Made by a program: the position numbers and the translations under genes. From Pseudonocardia sp. CNS-004 (GTDB lineage: Bacteria; Actinomycetota; Actinomycetes; Mycobacteriales; Pseudonocardiaceae), in NCBI GenBank assembly GCA_001942185.1, contig MKJV01000097.1, forward strand, positions 1 through 64,000: a DNA stretch of 64,000 bases. Reading direction: 5' to 3'. This document shows positions 21,293 through 30,638 of this stretch, in pieces. The notes under the pieces are model-generated. The model searched no databases. It was not told the DNA's origin and was given only the letters and a program-made list of their open reading frames with translations. Numbering within the stretch: position 1 is the first letter of the stretch; each line of letters starts with the position of its first letter.

Positions 21293-22821
21293 GTGGACGA
21301 GGCTGTGGACGAAGTGAAGGCCGCGGCGGTCCACGAGACCCACATCGGGGTCGTGCTGCTGCTCGGCGACCGGGCGTACAAGCTGAAGAAGCCGGTGCGT
21401 ACGACGTTCCTAGACTTCAGCACGCCGGAGCTCCGGCTCGCCACGCTCCGGCGCGAGCTGGAACTCAACCGCAGATTCGCCCCGGACGTCTATCTCGGGC
21501 TCTCCCGGGTCTCGGCGCCGTCCCCCACGGGGGAGGACGGCGCTGCGGAGGACCGCGGCGTCGAGCCGGCCGAGCACCTGCTCGTCATGCGCCGGATGCG
21601 GCCGAGCGGCGGCTCGCGACGCTCGTGCGCCGGGGCGCCGACGTGGATGCGGCGCTGCGCGCGCTCGCCCGGCTGATGGCCGCATTCCACGCCCGCGCCG
21701 GCCGTGGGCCCCGGATCGCGGCCGAGGGCGGCCGGGAGGCGCTGCGCGCCCGCTGGCTGGCCAACACCGCCGAGCTGCGTCTCCACGAGGGCACGGTGCT
21801 CCCGGCGCCGACCGCAGGCGCGATCGACCGGCTCGTCACCCGCTTCCTGGACGGACGCGGCCCGCTGTTCGCGGAGCGGATCGACGACGAGCGGATCGTC
21901 GACGGGCACGGCGACCTCATCGCCGCGGACGTGTTCTGCCTCGACGACGGGCCGCGCGTGCTGGACTGCCTGGAGTTCGACGACCGGCTGCGGTTCGTCG
22001 ACGCCCTGGACGACGTCGCGTTCCTGGCGATGGACCTGGAGCGCCTCGGGCGACCCGACCTCGGCGAGCGCTTCCTGGACTCCTACGTCGAGTTCTCCGG
22101 CGATCCGGCGCCCGCGTCGCTGCGCCACCACTACATCGCCTACCGGGCAGGCGTGCGCGCCAAGGTCGGGTGCATCCGCCACGCCCAGGGCGACCCGGCC
22201 GCGGGCGCCGACGCCGCCCACTACGCCGCGATCGCCGTGCGCCACCTGCGTGCGGGCGCCCCCCGCCTCGTCCTGGTCGGTGGTCTGCCCGGCACCGGGA
22301 AGTCCACGCTGTCCGGCGCGCTCGCCGATCGGTTCGGCGCCGTGGTGCTGTCCAGCGACCGCATCCGCAAGGAACTCGCCGGGATCGACCCGACCCGGCC
22401 CGCAGGCGCCGCGTTCGGCCAGGGCATCTACGCCCCCGAGCGCACCGAGGAGCTCTACGCCGAGCTGCTGCACCGCGCGGAACAGCTGCTCGGCCGGGGC
22501 GAGTCGGTCGTGCTGGACGCCTCCTGGACCGCGGCGCCGCGCCGCGCGACCGCGGCGGAGCTCGCCCGGCGCACCAGCAGCGAGCTGCTGCAGCTGGAGT
22601 GTCGTGCGGACGCCGGGACGACGGCCCGCCGCATCGCCGCCCGGCACGGCGACCCGTCCGACGCGACCGTGCCCGTCGCCACGCTCATGGCGACCGTCGC
22701 CGACCCGTGGCCGGACGCCGTCCCGATCGACACGGCGGGCCCGGTCGGGGACGCGCTAGAGCGCACCACCGCGCTCTGGCGGGACGCGCCCGGTCGACCG
22801 GCCGGAGCGGTACTCCGGTAG
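21293..22821 (+). CDS. Rv2004c-like two-domain kinase/AAA ATPase (frameshifted near 21600)
   Basis: About 509 residues. The N-terminal half is an aminoglycoside-phosphotransferase-like domain (THIGVVLLLGDRAYKLKKPV; IVDGHGDLIAADVF as Brenner-type catalytic loop; VLDCLEFDDRLRFVDALDD as metal-binding DFD-like segment). The C-terminal half is a P-loop kinase (VLVGGLPGTGKSTLSGALA, about residue 331) with SSDRIRKELAG and VVLDASWTAAPRR. Rv2004c (498 residues) has the same architecture and is DosR-controlled; its substrate is unknown. One missing C near 21600 breaks the frame. The GTG start at 21293 has AGGAG upstream. devR follows 112 bp downstream with its own box. Confidence 0.85.
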
Positions 22822-22835
22822 GGGCAACACGAACA

Positions 22836-22849
22836 GGGCCTTTCGGCCC
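22836..22849 (+). promoter_or_regulatory. DosR-like box upstream of devR (GGGCCTTTCGGCCC)
   Basis: An almost perfect palindrome 85 bp before the devR start, implying autoregulation. It is the clearest single copy in the window. Confidence 0.7.
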
Positions 22850-22933
22850 GCTCTCCCGGGCCGACTGCGGCTCGCCGGAGCGGGTACCCGCGGCTACCGT
22901 CGTCCCTGTCCACCTGATCGAAAGGCCAGACCC

Positions 22934-23587
22934 GTGACCCTCTCCGTCTTCCTGCTCGACGATCACGAGATCGTCCGACGCGGGATCGCCCAGCTGCTCG
23001 AGGGCGAGGACGACATCACCGTCGTCGGCGAGGCGGGCAGCGCCGCGCAAGCGCTGGCCCGGATCCCCGCACTGCGCCCCGACGTCGCGGTCCTCGACGT
23101 CCGCCTGCCGGACGGGGACGGCGTCACCGTCTGCCGGGACATCCGCTCGGCCGTCAACCCGCCGCCGGCCTGCCTGATGCTCACCTCCTACGCCGACGAC
23201 GAGGCGCTGTTCGGCGCGATCATGGCCGGCGCCTCGGGCTACCTGCTCAAGCAGGTCACCGGCATCGACCTGGTCGGTGCCGTCCGGACGATCGCGGCGG
23301 GCGGATCGCTGCTGGACCCCAAGGCCACCGCCGCGGTGCTGGAGCGGCTGCGCAAGGGCGACGAACCGGCCGACCCCCGCTACGCATCGCTGAGCCCCCA
23401 GGAGCGACGCATCCTGCACCTCATCGCCGACGGTCTCACCAACCGGCAGATCGGCGCCGAGATGTTCCTGGCCGAGAAGACCGTCAAGAACTACGTGTCG
23501 TCGCTGCTGCACAAGCTCGGCTTCGCCCGCCGCACCGAGGCCGCCGTCTACGCCGCCGAGCTGCGCAAGGACGGCACCACGCGCTGA
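22934..23587 (+). CDS. devR: Hypoxia response regulator DevR/DosR
   Basis: A 217-residue NarL/FixJ response regulator. The receiver has acidic residues D9-D10, phospho-acceptor D55 (VAVLDVRLP), T84 and K106. The C-terminal LuxR-type helix-turn-helix (about 152-212) contains TNRQIGAEMFLAEKTVKNYV; the recognition helix EKTVKNYVS matches mycobacterial DosR, including the two Lys and the Asn known there to contact DNA (here K182, K185, N186). Start is the GTG at 22934 after AAAGG. Phosphorylation by DevS should switch it on under hypoxia, NO or CO. Its own promoter carries a matching box. Confidence 0.95.
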   Translation: MTLSVFLLDDHEIVRRGIAQLLEGEDDITVVGEAGSAAQALARIPALRPDVAVLDVRLPDGDGVTVCRDIRSAVNPPPACLMLTSYADDEALFGAIMAGASGYLLKQVTGIDLVGAVRTIAAGGSLLDPKATAAVLERLRKGDEPADPRYASLSPQERRILHLIADGLTNRQIGAEMFLAEKTVKNYVSSLLHKLGFARRTEAAVYAAELRKDGTTR

Positions 23588-23596
23588 GCTCCGGGG

Positions 23597-25324
23597 TCAG
23601 TTCAGCGGTACCCGCCAGCTCAGCCGGGTGCCACCCCCGGTGCCCGGTGCGACTCGCAGCGTTCCACCGCACTCCCGCGCCCGCTCCTTGAGGTTGCGCA
23701 AGCCGCTGCGCGCCACACCCGGTTCGATCCCGCGGCCGTCGTCGACGATTTCGACCAGGAGCTCGTCGCCCGCCTCCACCGTCAGCGTCACCGCCTTCGC
23801 TCCGGAGTGCCGGGCGGCGTTGCTCACGGCCTCGCGCACCACCGCCACGGCGTGCGCGCCCACCCCCGCCGGGACGAGCGTGTCGACCGCCCCGGAGATC
23901 CGCACCGACGGGGACAGCCCGTGACCCTCGGCCGCCTCTGCGGCCGCGTCCAGGAGCCGGCGCCGCAGCCCACCGTCCGTCCCCTCCCCGGTGGTGTGCA
24001 GGTCGAAGATCGACGTCCGGATCTCCCGCACCGTCTCGTCCAGGTCCTCGACGGCCTGCTGGATCCGCCGCTGAACGGCCGGGTCCGAGATGCGCCGCTG
24101 GGTGCTCTGCAGCTGCAGCCCGGTGGCGAACAGCCGCTGGATGACCCGATCGTGCAGGTCGCGCGCGATGCGGTCGCGGTCGCCGAACACGTCCAGCTGC
24201 CGTTGTGCCCTGTTCTTCTCCCCCAGCTCGAGCGCCAGCGTGGCCTGTTCGGCGAACGACGTCAGGAGCGGCACCTCGCTCGGCTGGAACGGCTGGGACT
24301 CCCGCTTCCGCAGCGCGACCAGCACCCCCATCACCCGGTCCTGGGACTGCAGCGGCACCGCCACGGTCGGGCCGAAACCGAACAGCTCCTCGCCTGCTTC
24401 TCGCAACCCACCGACCGTGGCGTTGAGGACCGCGGTGCGGCCGTCGACGACCTCGCGCAGCAGCGGGTCCTGTGGATCGAGCGTGCGCCCCACCAGGTCC
24501 ACCCCGGCCATACCGCGCTGGGCTCGCACCGTGAAGTGCCCGTCCGCCGATTCCGGCCCGAGCACGATGAGCGTCGAGTCCGACCCGGTCAGCTCCAGGG
24601 CGCGCAGCGCCACCAGGGCAAGGGCGTCCTGCTCGGTGGCACCCGACAACAGCTCCGCGCGGATCTCCGCGGTGGCCTCCAGCCAGGCCTGCCGCAGCCG
24701 GGTCTGCTCGAACAGGTCGGCGTTCTGCACCGCGATCCCCGCCGCCGCGGCGAGCGCCTCGAGCACCACCTCGTCGTCCGCGGTGAACTCCCCACCACCC
24801 CGCTTCTCGGTGAGGTACAGGTTGCCGAACACCGACTCCCGCACCCGCACCGGCACCCCGAGGAAGCTGTGCATCGGCGGGTGGTGGGCCGGGAAGCCGA
24901 CCGAGGACTCGTGCGTGCTCAGATCCGCGATCCGCAGCGGCCGCGGATCGCGGATCAGCTGGCCCAGCAAACCCTTGCCCTCGGGGAGCCTACCCATCCG
25001 CAAGCGCGTCTCCGGGTCGAGGCCGACCGTGATGAACCGGGAGATGCCGCCGTTGGGCGCCACCACACCCAATGCCCCGTACCGGGCGTCGACCAGGTCC
25101 ACCGCCGACTGCACGATCCGCTGCAGGGTCGCGTCCAGCTCCAGGCCCGACGCGACCGCGAGCACGGAATCGAGCAGGCCCTGCATCTGGTCCCGGATCT
25201 GCACGATCTCCGCGAGCCGCTCCTGCACCCCGTGCAGCAGCTCGTCGAGCCGAAGCCCGGCCAGGACGTTCGGACGCGACCGGGGCACGGCTGGGTCGTC
25301 GTTCGACATCGGATCCCCGACCAT
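23597..25324 (-). CDS. devS: Hypoxia/redox sensor histidine kinase DevS/DosS
   Basis: A 575-residue soluble kinase: GAF-A (about 48-200), GAF-B (about 215-365), a HisKA_3 dimerisation box RDRIARDLHDRVIQRLFATG with phospho-acceptor H391, then an HATPase domain (VREAVSNAARHSGA; VDDGRGIEPG; GGTRLSWRVPL). GAF-A contains GFPAHHPPMHSFLGVPVR; in M. tuberculosis DosS the haem-ligand His149 lies in this segment, and here H147 or H148 would serve. It should sense O2, NO or CO through haem and phosphorylate DevR. An internal ATG at 25309 is an alternative start. It runs convergently to devR with 9 bp between stops, so the pair are not co-transcribed, unlike in M. tuberculosis. Confidence 0.95.
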   Translation of the reverse strand: MVGDPMSNDDPAVPRSRPNVLAGLRLDELLHGVQERLAEIVQIRDQMQGLLDSVLAVASGLELDATLQRIVQSAVDLVDARYGALGVVAPNGGISRFITVGLDPETRLRMGRLPEGKGLLGQLIRDPRPLRIADLSTHESSVGFPAHHPPMHSFLGVPVRVRESVFGNLYLTEKRGGGEFTADDEVVLEALAAAAGIAVQNADLFEQTRLRQAWLEATAEIRAELLSGATEQDALALVALRALELTGSDSTLIVLGPESADGHFTVRAQRGMAGVDLVGRTLDPQDPLLREVVDGRTAVLNATVGGLREAGEELFGFGPTVAVPLQSQDRVMGVLVALRKRESQPFQPSEVPLLTSFAEQATLALELGEKNRAQRQLDVFGDRDRIARDLHDRVIQRLFATGLQLQSTQRRISDPAVQRRIQQAVEDLDETVREIRTSIFDLHTTGEGTDGGLRRRLLDAAAEAAEGHGLSPSVRISGAVDTLVPAGVGAHAVAVVREAVSNAARHSGAKAVTLTVEAGDELLVEIVDDGRGIEPGVARSGLRNLKERARECGGTLRVAPGTGGGTRLSWRVPLN

Positions 25325-25506
25325 CGGCTCTTACCTCATGGAGTGCACCCCAACGTGGCACGAGGCCGAGCGCCGGGCAACCGGTCCCTTGTCCGTGGCC
25401 TGACAGGCCGTTCGCCCGTACCGCACTCCCCGCCGCGGCAGGAGAGTGGTCCAGCGAGCGCGGACAGCCGGTCCGGGCTCCGAGCGCCGGCTGGACGTGA
25501 CTGACG

Positions 25507-26505
25507 ATGACCGCATTCCCCGAGGCACTGGGCCTCACCCCCGAACAGGTCGAGGCACTCCTCATCACCGTCGGGCAGGCTCCGTCGCTGCACAACGCGC
25601 AGCCCTGGCAGCTGCGGCTCGGCACGAACGCCATCGAGCTGTACGCCGATCCGGACCGCAGGCTCCCCGCGGCCGACCCGGACGACCGCGAGCTGCGCAT
25701 CGGCTGCGGCGCCGCCCTCTACAACCTGCGGCTCGCGCTGCTCGGCAACGGCATCCGGCCGCTCGTCACCACCCTCCCCGACCCGGGCCGGCCGGAGTTG
25801 CTCGCGGTGGTCCGCCACGGCGGCCGCAAACCGGCGACCCCCGAGCAGCTGCGGCTGCTGCACGCCGTGCCACGGCGGCGGACCAACCGCCACCCCTACG
25901 CCGACGACCCGGTCTCCCGGCCCGAGCAGGCCGCCCTGCGTCGCGCGGCGCTCGACGAAGGTGGCTGGCTGGAGATCATCGACGATCCGGGCCGGCGCAC
26001 GGCGCTGCGCGACATCGCGGCCCGCGCCCACCGCGTCCAGATGGCCGATCCCACCTTCCGCGACGAATTCGCCCGATGGACGGGCCGGGCCGACGATCAG
26101 GCCGACGGCGTGCCCGCCACAGCGGGCACGCCCGCCGAGCCGCAGGACCGGTGGGTGCTGCGCGACTACACCGGCGGGAACCGGCCCGCACGCCAGCAGG
26201 GCAAGGACTTCGAGACGGAGCCGCTCATCGCGGTGCTGACCACCCACCTCAGCGGGCCCCCGGCAGACGTTCAAGCGGGGCAGGCGCTGCAGCGGGTCCT
26301 GCTCACCGCCACCGCCGACGGCCTCGCCACGTCGTTCCTCTCCCACGTCGTCGAGGTGCCCCAGGCCCGCGAGGAGCTGCGGCGCCTCATCGCCGGCACC
26401 CGGCCCCCGCAGGCCGTGCTGCGCATCGGCCGCGGCTGGCCGGTCCCCCCGACCCGCCGGCGCGCCCCGGCAGACCTCATCGGGAAGCGGATGCGGACGG
26501 CATGA
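25507..26505 (+). CDS. Acg-family nitroreductase-like protein
   Basis: 332 residues, intact. It has the signature APSLHNAQPWQLRL for FMN binding, IELYADPDRRLPAADPDDRE, CGAALYNLRLAL, RRRTNRHPY, and the C-terminal QAGQALQRVLLTATADGLATS. Family members are induced by DosR (Acg/Rv2032, Rv3131, Rv3127); Acg binds FMN tightly and may sequester it, with little nitroreductase activity. It is divergent from devS across 182 bp in which no good box was found. A DUF1876 gene follows within 5 bp. Confidence 0.9.
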   Translation: MTAFPEALGLTPEQVEALLITVGQAPSLHNAQPWQLRLGTNAIELYADPDRRLPAADPDDRELRIGCGAALYNLRLALLGNGIRPLVTTLPDPGRPELLAVVRHGGRKPATPEQLRLLHAVPRRRTNRHPYADDPVSRPEQAALRRAALDEGGWLEIIDDPGRRTALRDIAARAHRVQMADPTFRDEFARWTGRADDQADGVPATAGTPAEPQDRWVLRDYTGGNRPARQQGKDFETEPLIAVLTTHLSGPPADVQAGQALQRVLLTATADGLATSFLSHVVEVPQAREELRRLIAGTRPPQAVLRIGRGWPVPPTRRRAPADLIGKRMRTA

Positions 26506-26509
26506 CGCG

Positions 26510-26784
26510 GTGGTGACGCGGTGGACGGTCGTGGTCGATCTCGACGAGGTCGACGGCGCGGTTCGCGCCGTGGCGCGGCTGTACGACCGGACCTCCGACC
26601 GTCTCGTCGGCGAAGGCGTCGCTCATGTCGGTCCGGTCGAGCGCGTCGCGCCGATCGTGGGGCCGAAGGTGCGACCGCGCGGGCGCTGCGGCGGCTCAGC
26701 GAGCGGCTCGCAGCGGCAGCGAAGCACGACTACGACACAGCGCGCGACGACACAGCGCGCGACCGAGCCACGCACCCGGCGTAG
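26510..26784 (+). CDS. DUF1876 (Rv1738-like) protein (frameshifted near 26660)
   Basis: Second copy of the family. TRWTVVVDLDEVDGAVRAVA opens it; the rest (GAEGATARALRRLSERLAAA) is in another frame. One extra G in the GGGG run near 26660 gives 91 residues. A GTG at 26510 or 26513 starts just after the Acg stop, so the two are likely co-translated. The Acg-DUF1876 pair recalls the Rv1735c-Rv1738 neighbourhood of the DosR regulon. Confidence 0.75.
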
Positions 26785-26799
26785 CGGGACTGGCGCCGA

Positions 26800-27371
26800 T
26801 CAGCGGGCGGTGCGCCGCCACTGCGGCTCCACGCGCGCCCACTCCCGTTCCCACCGCCGAGAGTTGGACCGCCACGTCAGGCCGCGGACCGCGAACCAGG
26901 TCGCGAGAAGCAGCGTCGCGCCTGCGCACAACACCCCGATCGCCGACACGACCCCTCCGAACACGGCATTCGCCGGGTGCGTGGGGCGCGAGGTGATCTC
27001 GCCCGCCGAGTCGATCCACACCTCGACCTCAGTCCCGGCGGCTGCGAGCGCATCGCCGGGATGACGCCGACGTGCTGCCGCCCATCCCGGTCGGCCCAGC
27101 GCGCCCGGACCTGGTCGGGGGCGCGCCCGAACTCCGCGGGAACCACGTGCGCGTCCTCGAGCAGCACCGCAAGCGTCTGTGACGTCGACCGGCTGTCCAG
27201 CTCCGCGCGTTCTGCTTCCCGGCCGTGCACGGCGAGCCCCGTCACCACGGCGATCACGATCACCAGCAGGGCCGCCCCCGTCAGGAGCCAGGCGACGAAG
27301 TCCTCGACCCGATCGGTCGTGCGGCGCGGTGGCCGCCCCGAAACAAGTGCGCGATCAGGGTCAGGACGCAC
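26800..27371 (-). CDS. Rv1733c-like membrane protein (frameshifted near 27027)
   Basis: Restored 190 residues. A cytoplasmic start (PPRRTTDRVEDFVAW) leads into a transmembrane helix (LLTGAALLVIVIAVVTGLAV), an exported region of about 80 residues with QVRARWADRDGRQHVGVIPA and TEVEVWIDSAGE, a second helix (FGGVVSAIGVLCAGATLLLA) and a basic tail WRSNSRRWEREWARVEPQW. This is the two-helix topology of Rv1733c, a DosR-regulated T-cell antigen of unknown function. The GTG at 27371 has a GGAGGAGGGAGGGG site. A truncated USP overlaps its start. A complete paralogue is at 43001. Confidence 0.8.
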
Positions 27372-27561
27372 CGCGATCCCCTCCCTCCTCCAGGTTGCGA
27401 TGCCCCGCTCCCTGAGGACCCAACCAGGCGAAGGCGCCCATCATCCGCGGCGGCACTCGATGGCGGGCGGCCTCCGCCGCACCCCACCGCACCGCGCGCA
27501 GCGCCTGCTCGGAGCCGTCGACGCCCACCACCACCGGCCGGAGGCCGTCCCGTCGGTCCAT
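27361..27561 (-). pseudogene. Truncated universal stress protein (N-terminal third only)
   Basis: Sixty-six residues: MDRRDGLRPVVVGVDGSEQA, RAVRWGAAEAARHRVP, then AFAWLGPQ and a stop after GDRGAS. It matches the first 45 residues of the tandem USPs (compare AVRWAAQEAARRRVPLRVVTAFEWLRG) and then diverges, with no nucleotide loop. A deletion probably joined it to the Rv1733c-like gene, whose start it overlaps by 11 bp. It may still serve as leader for that gene. Confidence 0.6.
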
Positions 27562-27758
27562 CACCCGTTCCTCCTCCGTCTCGACGGGACGGTCCTCCAC
27601 GTCGCGGGCTGCCGGAAGCGCCCGGAGACCCTCTTCGGAGAGGCGAGAGTCCCTCCCGGTCCGGGACCACCGCCGCTGGTCGCGACGGTGCCGCCCGGGG
27701 AATCGTCGGCGGTGAGCAGGAACGGACGCTTCCGCTCCACCGCCTCCGAGGAGCAGGA

Positions 27759-28745
27759 ATGATCAACGACCACGTCGACCACCGCACCGTGCGCAGCGCG
27801 CTCGAGCTGGCCGTCCACGCCCCCTCGGTGCACAACAGCCAGCCGTGGCGCTTCGTCCTCGGACCGAGGAGCGTGCACCTCTACGCAGACCTCGCCCGAT
27901 GGTTGCCGGCGACCGACGCCGATGGCCGCGACCTCGTACTCAGCTGCGGGATCCTGCTGCACCACCTGCGGATCGCACTCGCCGCCGCCGGCATCAGGGC
28001 ATCCGTGCACCGCATACCGAACCCCGACGCACCCGACCACCTGGCCGCCGTCGACCTCCTTCCCGGCCCACCGGCGGACGCCGACCTCGGGCTCGCGAGT
28101 GCCATCCTGCGCAGACGCACCGACCGCCGCCGCTACACCGACTGGGAGGTCCCGGAGGGCTTCGCCCGGGAACTCGCGGCCAGAGCCGCCGAACAGGGCG
28201 CGCTGCTGCGTTCCGTCAGCGGGGCGCGCGAGCGTTCCCTCGTGCTCACGGCGATCCGCGACGCGGCCGCGGAGCAAGAGGCCGACACCGCCTACCGGAC
28301 CGAGACGGCGGTGTGGAGCGGTCGCGTCGCCGATGACACCGGGGTGCCCGCCGGCAACCTGCTGCGCGATGCCGCCGGCACCGGCGCCGGAACAGCCCGC
28401 CGGTTCGCCCAGGGCCTCCTCGAACAGCCCGACAGCCGGACGGACGACGGCGCGGTCCTCCTGGTTCTCGGGACCGCATCCGACGATCCGCTCTCCCAGC
28501 TGCGGGCAGGTGAAGCGGCCAGCGCCGCACTGCTGCACGCCACCGAGCTGGGCCTCGCGACCTGCCCGCTCAGCCAGCCGCTCGAGGTCACCACCACGCG
28601 GATCACGATCCGCGACGCGGTGCTGGGCGGCACCCTCTGCCCGCAGCTGCTGCTGCGCGTCGGCTGGGCGCCGCTCGGCCCGCAGCTGAAGCCCACTCCC
28701 CGGCGACCGATCGCGCAGACGATCGAGCGCTCCCGGGACCGATGA
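27759..28745 (+). CDS. Acg-family nitroreductase-like protein
   Basis: 328 residues, intact. HAPSVHNSQPWRFVLGPRSV is a full FMN-binding signature, followed by VHLYADLARWLPATDADGRD, SCGILLHHLRIALAAAG, RRRTDRRRY and the C-terminal LRAGEAASAALLHATELGLA with PQLLLRVGW. The start at 27759 has GAGGAG upstream. It leads a run of genes with a USP-like protein and another Acg, each close or overlapping. No strong box was found in the 197 bp before it. Confidence 0.9.
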   Translation: MINDHVDHRTVRSALELAVHAPSVHNSQPWRFVLGPRSVHLYADLARWLPATDADGRDLVLSCGILLHHLRIALAAAGIRASVHRIPNPDAPDHLAAVDLLPGPPADADLGLASAILRRRTDRRRYTDWEVPEGFARELAARAAEQGALLRSVSGARERSLVLTAIRDAAAEQEADTAYRTETAVWSGRVADDTGVPAGNLLRDAAGTGAGTARRFAQGLLEQPDSRTDDGAVLLVLGTASDDPLSQLRAGEAASAALLHATELGLATCPLSQPLEVTTTRITIRDAVLGGTLCPQLLLRVGWAPLGPQLKPTPRRPIAQTIERSRDR

Positions 28746-28755
28746 CGCGAGCGAG

Positions 28756-29544
28756 ATGACCCCAGCGATGACCCCGACGACGACCACGGCAACGAGCGGT
28801 CTCGCGAGTCCAGGCATCACCACGGCCGGCGCGCAGTCGCCACGACCCGGTGGAGCACTCGTCGTCGTCGGCGACGAGATCCCGGGTTGGGCCATGCGCT
28901 GGTGCGACAGTTCCGCCCGGGAGATCCGCCACCGACCCGTCCCCGGTCAACCGGCCGATCCGGCGTCCGCCGAGCGGGTCGGCGCGATCATGGACATCAC
29001 GGCCCGCGCGGCCCGGTGCGGGGACCCGGTACTGGTCCTGCCCGTGCAGCGCCGGACGTGCGAGAGCCCGCCTCTGGTCGTCGCCGCGGTACGCGGCTTC
29101 CCGGACGACGCGCAGTCCCTGACCGACGCGGTCGCGTGCGCCGGGCACATGGGGGCGGACCTCGTGGTGGCGCACGGGCTTCCCACCTCGTTCGGCGAAC
29201 GGAGCATCGGCCTCGAGGCCGCGGTCCAGGATGCCGGCCGGCTCCTCGACGCGGCCGTCCGAGCCGCATCGAGCGGCGTCCCCGGTCTTCACGTGCGTGC
29301 GTGGCTCGCCCGGGTCCGACCGGACGAGCTCGTGGGCGAGCTGCTGGACGCGGATCTGCTCGTTCTGGGCGGCCCGCGCCCGGATCGGTGGGGACAGCTC
29401 GGGCTCGTCGCCCGCAGCGCGCTCTTCCACGCTCCGTGCGCAGTCCTGCTGACTCCCCGGCCGGCGCTGTCGACGGCCGAGCCGTGGTCGCCGGCGTTCG
29501 GCGGGAAGACGAGCCCCATCTCAGCCGCTGGAGGCCGACGATGA
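28756..29544 (+). CDS. Universal-stress-protein-like, divergent two-domain
   Basis: 262 residues. The second half resembles a USP: PPLVVAAVRGFPDDAQSLTD, ADLVVAHGLPTSFGE and ADLLVLGGPRPDRWGQLGLVA, then APCAVLLTPRP. The first half (GALVVVGDEIPGWAMRWCD) is a degenerate domain. The classic G-2x-G-9x-G loop is not intact, so ATP binding is doubtful. The stop overlaps the ATG of the next Acg gene (ATGA at 29541), so it belongs to the Acg-USP-Acg operon. Confidence 0.7.
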   Translation: MTPAMTPTTTTATSGLASPGITTAGAQSPRPGGALVVVGDEIPGWAMRWCDSSAREIRHRPVPGQPADPASAERVGAIMDITARAARCGDPVLVLPVQRRTCESPPLVVAAVRGFPDDAQSLTDAVACAGHMGADLVVAHGLPTSFGERSIGLEAAVQDAGRLLDAAVRAASSGVPGLHVRAWLARVRPDELVGELLDADLLVLGGPRPDRWGQLGLVARSALFHAPCAVLLTPRPALSTAEPWSPAFGGKTSPISAAGGRR

Positions 29545-30522
29545 CGACCGCGACGCAACTCGCCGACGCGTCGAGGACGCCCTCCACGCGCCGTCGGTGC
29601 ACAACAGCCAGCCGTGGCGCTGGCGGATCGGCCCACGAGAAATCCAGCTGTACGCCGACTCGCAACGCCACCTCGCTGCCACCGACCCGGACCGGCGCGA
29701 CCTCCTCCTCAGCTGCGGCGCGGCCCTGCACCACCTGCGCGTCGCCCTCGCCGCGCGCGGTCTCTCCGCCGACATCCGACGCCTTCCCGACCCCGAGGAC
29801 GGCACTCACCTCGCCACCGTCACGGTGCGGCCGGGGGGCGAGCCTGCCGACCTCGCGTTGTTCCCGGCCATCGCGGAGCGCAGGACGGACCGCCGCCGGA
29901 TGAGCCGCCGTCCCGTCCCGGATGAGCACCTGAACGCCCTCGTCGAGCGGGCCGCCGGCAACGGGGCGACCCTCGTCCCGGTCTCCCGGCCCGCGATGCG
30001 GCGGCAGCTCCTCGCGGCGATCGTCACCGCGGAGCGGCTCCAGCGTGAGGAAGCCGGCTACGCGAGCGAGCTGCGGATGTGGACCAACCGGCTCCCGGGC
30101 GGACGTGACGGGGTGCCGGCCGCCAACGTCGCCGCACCGCCGATCGGCACCCTCGACCCGTCGCCGCTGCGCCGCTTCGGCCGTGCAGGGCTCGCCCAGG
30201 CGGTGCAGGTCGCCGGGCACGGCCGCGGCGACGACGCCGCCGAGCTGCTCGTCGTCACGACCGCCGGAGACGAGATCGTGGACCGCTTGCGCGCCGGGGA
30301 GGCGACGAGCGCCGTCCTGCTCGCGGCGACGCGGATCGGGCTCGCCACGACCCCGCTCAGCCAGGCCATGGAGATCGGCAGCTCCCGCCTGCAGGTTCAG
30401 CGGGACGTGCTGGGGTCCCGGAGTTCCCCCAGCTCGTCATCCGCGTCGGCTGGCCGGCCTCTGGTGCGCCGGCGCTGCCCGCGACACCTCGCCGCGAGCT
30501 CCGCTCCGTCCTCCTCCGGTGA
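29541..30522 (+). CDS. Acg-family nitroreductase-like protein (two frameshifts)
   Basis: Restored 327 residues. MTTATQLADA joins to VEDALHAPSVHNSQPWRWRI after one added base near 29570; the centre has IQLYADSQRHLAATDPDRRD, CGAALHHLRVALAARG, ERRTDRRRM; the end becomes SPEFPQLVIRVGWPASG after one added C near 30419, with stop at 30520-30522. It is very similar to the copy at 27759 and probably a tandem duplicate with the USP-like gene between them. Confidence 0.85.
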
Positions 30523-30638
30523 CCGGCTTCGGGCCGCACCCGGGCGACACCACACCGGCCCCTAGCACCTGTCCGGTCCGGGGACGCTCCTCGCAGGACG
30601 AGCCCCCGTGACCGAACGTGTTGCGCGACGCGCTCCGG

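Noticed and set aside
25383..25395. GGTCCCTTGTCCG in the devS-Acg divergent region as a DosR box
   Set aside because: The arms do not pair in the box register; only the CTT centre agrees.
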